11,328 nucleotides of DNA from Bacteroidota bacterium (lineage in GTDB: Bacteria > Bacteroidota > Bacteroidia > Bacteroidales > 4484-276): NCBI GenBank assembly GCA_013203545.1, contig JABMQA010000104.1:1-11328 (forward strand). Reading direction: 5' to 3'. Positions 8,419 to 11,328 of this stretch are shown one piece after another. A program made the position numbers and the translations under genes. Under the pieces are notes generated by a model that worked only from the letters and a program-made list of their open reading frames with translations, was not told the DNA's origin and searched no databases. How positions within the stretch are numbered: position 1 is the first letter of the stretch; every line of letters begins with the position of its first letter.

Positions 8419-10660
8419 TATCTTCATTTTTAATAAAACTAACAACGAAATTTGCTCCTGATAAGACTTTTTCTGACTTAATTTCTGCAAGCCATATAGA
8501 ATAATCAATCCTTTCGAGTAATTGCCTGGCAATATATAGCCCTAATCCTCGTCCATCTTCTTTTGCAGAATAAAAAGGTTCAAAAATAAATGGAGCATCA
8601 TCTACATTGATACCTTGACCATTATCAGAAAAAATCAATTGATTGTTATTGCCATCAATAGTAATTTTTATCTCCTTGTCCTTTTTATCCAATATTGAAA
8701 GCCAATAAATTGCATTATCAAACAAATTAATAAACAACTGTAATAATATCGCATCAGTACATTTTGCGATAACTGGAGAACCTATCTCATTGATATTTAA
8801 TTCAATCTTTTCCCTTTTCAAAGTACTTCGATAAATCCTTACTACTTTGTTCAAAATATCATTAACCCTAATATTTCTTCTTCTTTGCTTGGTGGATTTG
8901 AACAAAAGCTGAATGTCTTTCATTTGATTTTCAATGAAAGAATAAATACCACGGATTTTTTGAATCTCCCCAATAATTTGATTCGAACTAATACTATCAG
9001 CAAAGCAATCCTTGAGTAAATCGTCCAAAGCAATTAAACCTTTTGAAAACATCAACATTATATCATGGGTGGCTGTTTCTACAGATAAACCAATCCCCGC
9101 TAAGTCTTCCGTTGTTTCAATTCTTTTTTCAAAGTAGTTCCGTTCTAAGTTATATGATTTAACAAGATTATTTACAGCCGCTAATGCAATTGGATTATCT
9201 GTTATTTTTTCCTTAAGCTCCGAAAATTCATTATTTATCTGATCAAGTTTATGAATACTCTGAGCCTTTCTATCCTTTGGCCTTTCCTGATATTGTTTAT
9301 ATGGATGCTGCCGAATATAAAAAAGCAATGTTTGAATTAATGTAATGAAATCTTTTGTTGCATTTCCTTCTTCTATTAATCCTTCTCTATTAGTTTTGTC
9401 TTTTAATTTTGGATTATTCTTTTTAGAAATATCAATACAACCTACAACCTGATCATTGCTTAAAAACATTCCGACACTTTTTGTTCCTCTGAACATATCA
9501 ATTTGCAACCAATCATCCTCTGGGTCTCCATAAGGGGCTACACGAATACCATCTCGATATAAATAAATCCTATGTTCTTTTAATAGTTCTTTTTCTTTTT
9601 TCTGTAAATAATGTTTTGACGCATCTTTTGCGTTAAAGTCGAAAACGAAAAATGTAAAGCCGAATTCTCCACATTCAGGAGTTCTCCACGCTTCTCCGTT
9701 AAATAAATCTTTCCCCTGATAAAACTGTTTTTGATAGATTTGCTTAACACCTCTTATTAAACTATCATCTAAAGACAGTTTAATAGGGTTTCCATTCATA
9801 TTGAAATAAAAACAATTTTCCTTATCAGAATATTTCCCATCCGTTATTTTAAGAACGCTGCTATTCTCAAATAATAATTCCAACCTTTCTATATCCTCAT
9901 CCGAGAAAGTTTCCCTTTCGCCACCAACTTCAAATCCAATTTCAAAATCATCATCAGGCCTTTTATGAAAAATCTTATCAAAAATTGATACTAAGCTTGA
10001 AATTTTCTTGTATGCACTTTTTACTTTATTTTCACTCCAAGATCCTTTTAAGGAGGAAATCTCTATTCTTGTCCCTTTGTTATTAGATTTTTTAAAAATT
10101 GTGTGATTAACTTTGACATCTCTTTCTACAAATATCACCGGTTTCTGAGAAAACACATTAATATTTATATCATCAATAAATAAATCTTTCTCTATTTTGT
10201 TTTCAGTTAGAAAATCATCATCATAAGCGGAAAGGTCATAATCAATAACTATTTCCTCGTTGCTTCCTTCTATTCTTGTTGTAATTTTTATCTTTCTACC
10301 AAGCTTTAAAATTGCAAATCGTCCTATTCCCTTCTCTCCCTGTATAACCCTCTTTTTATTAAGTGTTCTTCTCTCAGCCCCATCTTTTTCGAGTTTATTT
10401 GGAGTTGCCGGATTCATCCAGCTCTTTTCAATCGTATCAAAGGACATTCCTTCTCCATTGTCTTCAACAATAATTATAGATTTAGCTGACACTTCCATGT
10501 TATCCCCAAAATCTATGAAACATACCTTTACCCAATCTGCATCAGCATCGTAAGAATTTTTTATCAATTCAGCAAGAGCTATCTGTTCATTCTTTATCAA
10601 TTGTTCACCAAGCATGGTCAGCAATCTGGCATATGGGCGAATTTTTAAACTTCTATTCAT
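8411..10660 (-). CDS. Double-GHKL ATPase / soluble histidine kinase
   Basis: 749 residues, no membrane segment, so cytosolic. An N-terminal Hsp90/MORC-like ATPase shows N-box ELIKNSYDADA (31-41), DNGEGM (67-72) and lid GEKGIGRFA (108-116). A transducer-like region with YRDGIRVAPYGDPEDDWL (368-385) follows, as in other GHKL ATPases of conflict systems. After a helical stretch (about 465-525) comes a DHp-like segment with a candidate phospho-histidine H532 followed by D533 (ETATHDIMLMF). A second ATPase of histidine-kinase type follows: NLFDNA (645-650), DNGQGI (679-684), FIFEPFYS (691-698), GRGLGLYIARQLL (703-715). Both ATP sites look complete. It lacks the usual sensor domains, so the N-terminal ATPase module is probably the sensor. 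The ATG at 10660 fits the family opening (KIRPYARLLTMLGEQLIKNE) and has a good ribosome site. It overlaps the methyltransferase by 8 bases and the receiver gene by 8 bases, which makes that receiver its likely partner. Confidence 0.88.
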   Translation of the reverse strand: MNRSLKIRPYARLLTMLGEQLIKNEQIALAELIKNSYDADADWVKVCFIDFGDNMEVSAKSIIIVEDNGEGMSFDTIEKSWMNPATPNKLEKDGAERRTLNKKRVIQGEKGIGRFAILKLGRKIKITTRIEGSNEEIVIDYDLSAYDDDFLTENKIEKDLFIDDININVFSQKPVIFVERDVKVNHTIFKKSNNKGTRIEISSLKGSWSENKVKSAYKKISSLVSIFDKIFHKRPDDDFEIGFEVGGERETFSDEDIERLELLFENSSVLKITDGKYSDKENCFYFNMNGNPIKLSLDDSLIRGVKQIYQKQFYQGKDLFNGEAWRTPECGEFGFTFFVFDFNAKDASKHYLQKKEKELLKEHRIYLYRDGIRVAPYGDPEDDWLQIDMFRGTKSVGMFLSNDQVVGCIDISKKNNPKLKDKTNREGLIEEGNATKDFITLIQTLLFYIRQHPYKQYQERPKDRKAQSIHKLDQINNEFSELKEKITDNPIALAAVNNLVKSYNLERNYFEKRIETTEDLAGIGLSVETATHDIMLMFSKGLIALDDLLKDCFADSISSNQIIGEIQKIRGIYSFIENQMKDIQLLFKSTKQRRRNIRVNDILNKVVRIYRSTLKREKIELNINEIGSPVIAKCTDAILLQLFINLFDNAIYWLSILDKKDKEIKITIDGNNNQLIFSDNGQGINVDDAPFIFEPFYSAKEDGRGLGLYIARQLLERIDYSIWLAEIKSEKVLSGANFVVSFIKNEDND

Positions 10661-11328
10661 TGTGTAATTTCCTCCCTATAACTATAAATTCCTCAGAATA
10701 TACTTTTCGGCTGTTCTTGTCTGTTGTAAATTTCCCTTTTTTATCACGATATGGCGTTAATATCTTACCAAAAATTTCACGCTTACTAACCTCAATATCA
10801 GCAAATCCGTAAGTAATCATACTTTCAACTAAATGTTTTGCATTGTCGATACGCACGGATTTGTATTCTGTATTTCCAATCACAAAAAGTGCATACCCGT
10901 TTTCATTTAGCAAATCGTATATTTTTTGAATGCTCTTTTGCATGTCAACAAAATATTTTGCTGCTGACCTTGCTTTTCGTTTATCGGTATTGTATAATTG
11001 AAATACTATCTTTTCCCCTGTATTATTTAATTCTTTAATGTCATTTTTAAACTCAGAATCATGGTACAGGCTTCCAATTGTTCCTTCCCTAAACGACCTA
11101 TAATCATCTGTGAAGCCAAGCCATAATGTTGACAACTGATGTAAGTCGGCATATTCATATGATGTTACATATGGCGGACTTGTAACAATCAAATCGGCAA
11201 ATGGATAGGTTATTTTTTTCTTTAAAAAGTTGATGTTTTCAATCTGGACTTTTGATTCTTTGCTTCCTTGATTTTCTTCATTAGCCTTCCTCATCATTTT
11301 GAATTGTTCTGAAAAAGCAGTAATAACA
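10653..11328 (-). CDS. DNA methyltransferase (N4/N6 amino type), 5' end outside window
   Basis: The frame is open to the right edge (reading VITAFSEQFK before the first internal ATG at 11297), so the start lies outside and the gene is partial. Numbered from that ATG, the catalytic motif IV is T39-S-P-P-Y43 (11183-11169), characteristic of amino-methyltransferases acting on adenine N6 or cytosine N4. It is followed by SYEYADLHQLSTLWLGF (46-62), a signature I associate with bacterial DNA methylases. YALFVIGNTEY (135-145) and EEFIVIGRKL (202-211) look like later strands of the Rossmann-like core. The SAM-binding motif I (FxGxG type) is not in the visible part; since little room remains after TSPPY, it should precede it, upstream of the window. 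The gene ends TAG at 10655-10653, overlapping the kinase start as ATGAATAG. It may be a self-marking enzyme for the system; target sequence and any partner nuclease are unknown. Confidence 0.85.
   Translation of the reverse strand, partial: VITAFSEQFKMMRKANEENQGSKESKVQIENINFLKKKITYPFADLIVTSPPYVTSYEYADLHQLSTLWLGFTDDYRSFREGTIGSLYHDSEFKNDIKELNNTGEKIVFQLYNTDKRKARSAAKYFVDMQKSIQKIYDLLNENGYALFVIGNTEYKSVRIDNAKHLVESMITYGFADIEVSKREIFGKILTPYRDKKGKFTTDKNSRKVYSEEFIVIGRKLHNE
10671..10676 (-). promoter_or_regulatory. Ribosome binding site of the kinase gene
   Basis: On the minus strand GGGAGG lies ten bases before the ATG at 10660, within the last codons of the methyltransferase gene. It is the clearest Shine-Dalgarno in the window, notable because the other starts have none. 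It supports this start and implies the kinase can be initiated independently of, as well as coupled to, the methyltransferase. Confidence 0.65.

Noticed and set aside
8419..8532. N-terminal extension of the receiver protein from an ATG at 8532
   Set aside because: These 38 codons lie wholly inside the kinase C-terminus in another frame and do not resemble a receiver start. The ATG at 8418 gives a normal receiver opening and a short overlap.
10260..10553. 97-residue plus-strand frame opposite the kinase N-terminus
   Set aside because: It is antisense to the conserved GHKL motifs of the kinase, which explain the sequence fully.
1..11328. CRISPR array, tRNA, rRNA or insertion sequence
   Set aside because: No regularly spaced direct repeats, cloverleaf, rRNA-like stretch or transposase-like reading frame was seen on either strand.

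Overview
The window looks like a chromosomal segment of a Bacteroidota (Bacteroidetes) species. The grounds are the type of stand-alone FtsX/MacB-like permease, weak or absent Shine-Dalgarno sites before most genes, a GTCATTTCGA...GAGAAATCT type palindromic repeat, and a SWIM-SNF2 helicase and BRO-type gene of the sort common in that phylum. This is inference from composition and gene types; the window has no rRNA or other phylogenetic marker.

Layout, left to right. Positions 1-399 hold no intact gene but carry minus-strand remnants of a HigBA-type toxin-antitoxin pair: the C-terminal half of a RelE/HigB-like toxin (about 338-189), then the first ten or so codons of a HigA-like antitoxin (171-142), which run into unrelated sequence and a palindromic repeat. 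An intact 793-residue ABC transporter permease (MacB/FtsX type, no fused ATPase) follows on the plus strand at 400-2781. A 178-base convergent spacer contains a purine-rich GGAGAGC-like repeat and a possible hairpin terminator. Everything from 2960 to the right edge is on the minus strand.

Read in transcription order (right to left), the minus-strand block starts with a DNA methyltransferase with a TSPPY motif, cut by the right window edge. Next is a 749-residue soluble protein with two GHKL ATPase modules (an Hsp90/MORC-like one at the N-terminus and a histidine-kinase one at the C-terminus). Then comes a 394-residue protein with a complete but unusual receiver domain and a large C-terminal domain I do not recognise. 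The two junctions between these three genes are both 8-base overlaps, so they are almost certainly one translationally coupled operon. After a 51-base gap lies a BRO/DinD-like gene broken by an in-frame TAA and missing its usual C-terminus. Two bases beyond that starts a 1172-residue SWIM zinc finger SNF2/Swi2 helicase.

The most interesting content is the methyltransferase, double-GHKL kinase and receiver-effector set. It reads as a DNA-modification-linked phosphorelay: the methyltransferase may mark self DNA, the double-ATPase protein may sense a state of DNA or the cell and phosphorylate the receiver, and the unknown C-terminal domain may be the output. This is an inference; I cannot match it with certainty to a named defence system. 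Its AT-richness compared with the permease, and its position beside toxin-antitoxin and BRO wreckage, fit an acquired accessory (possibly anti-phage) island.
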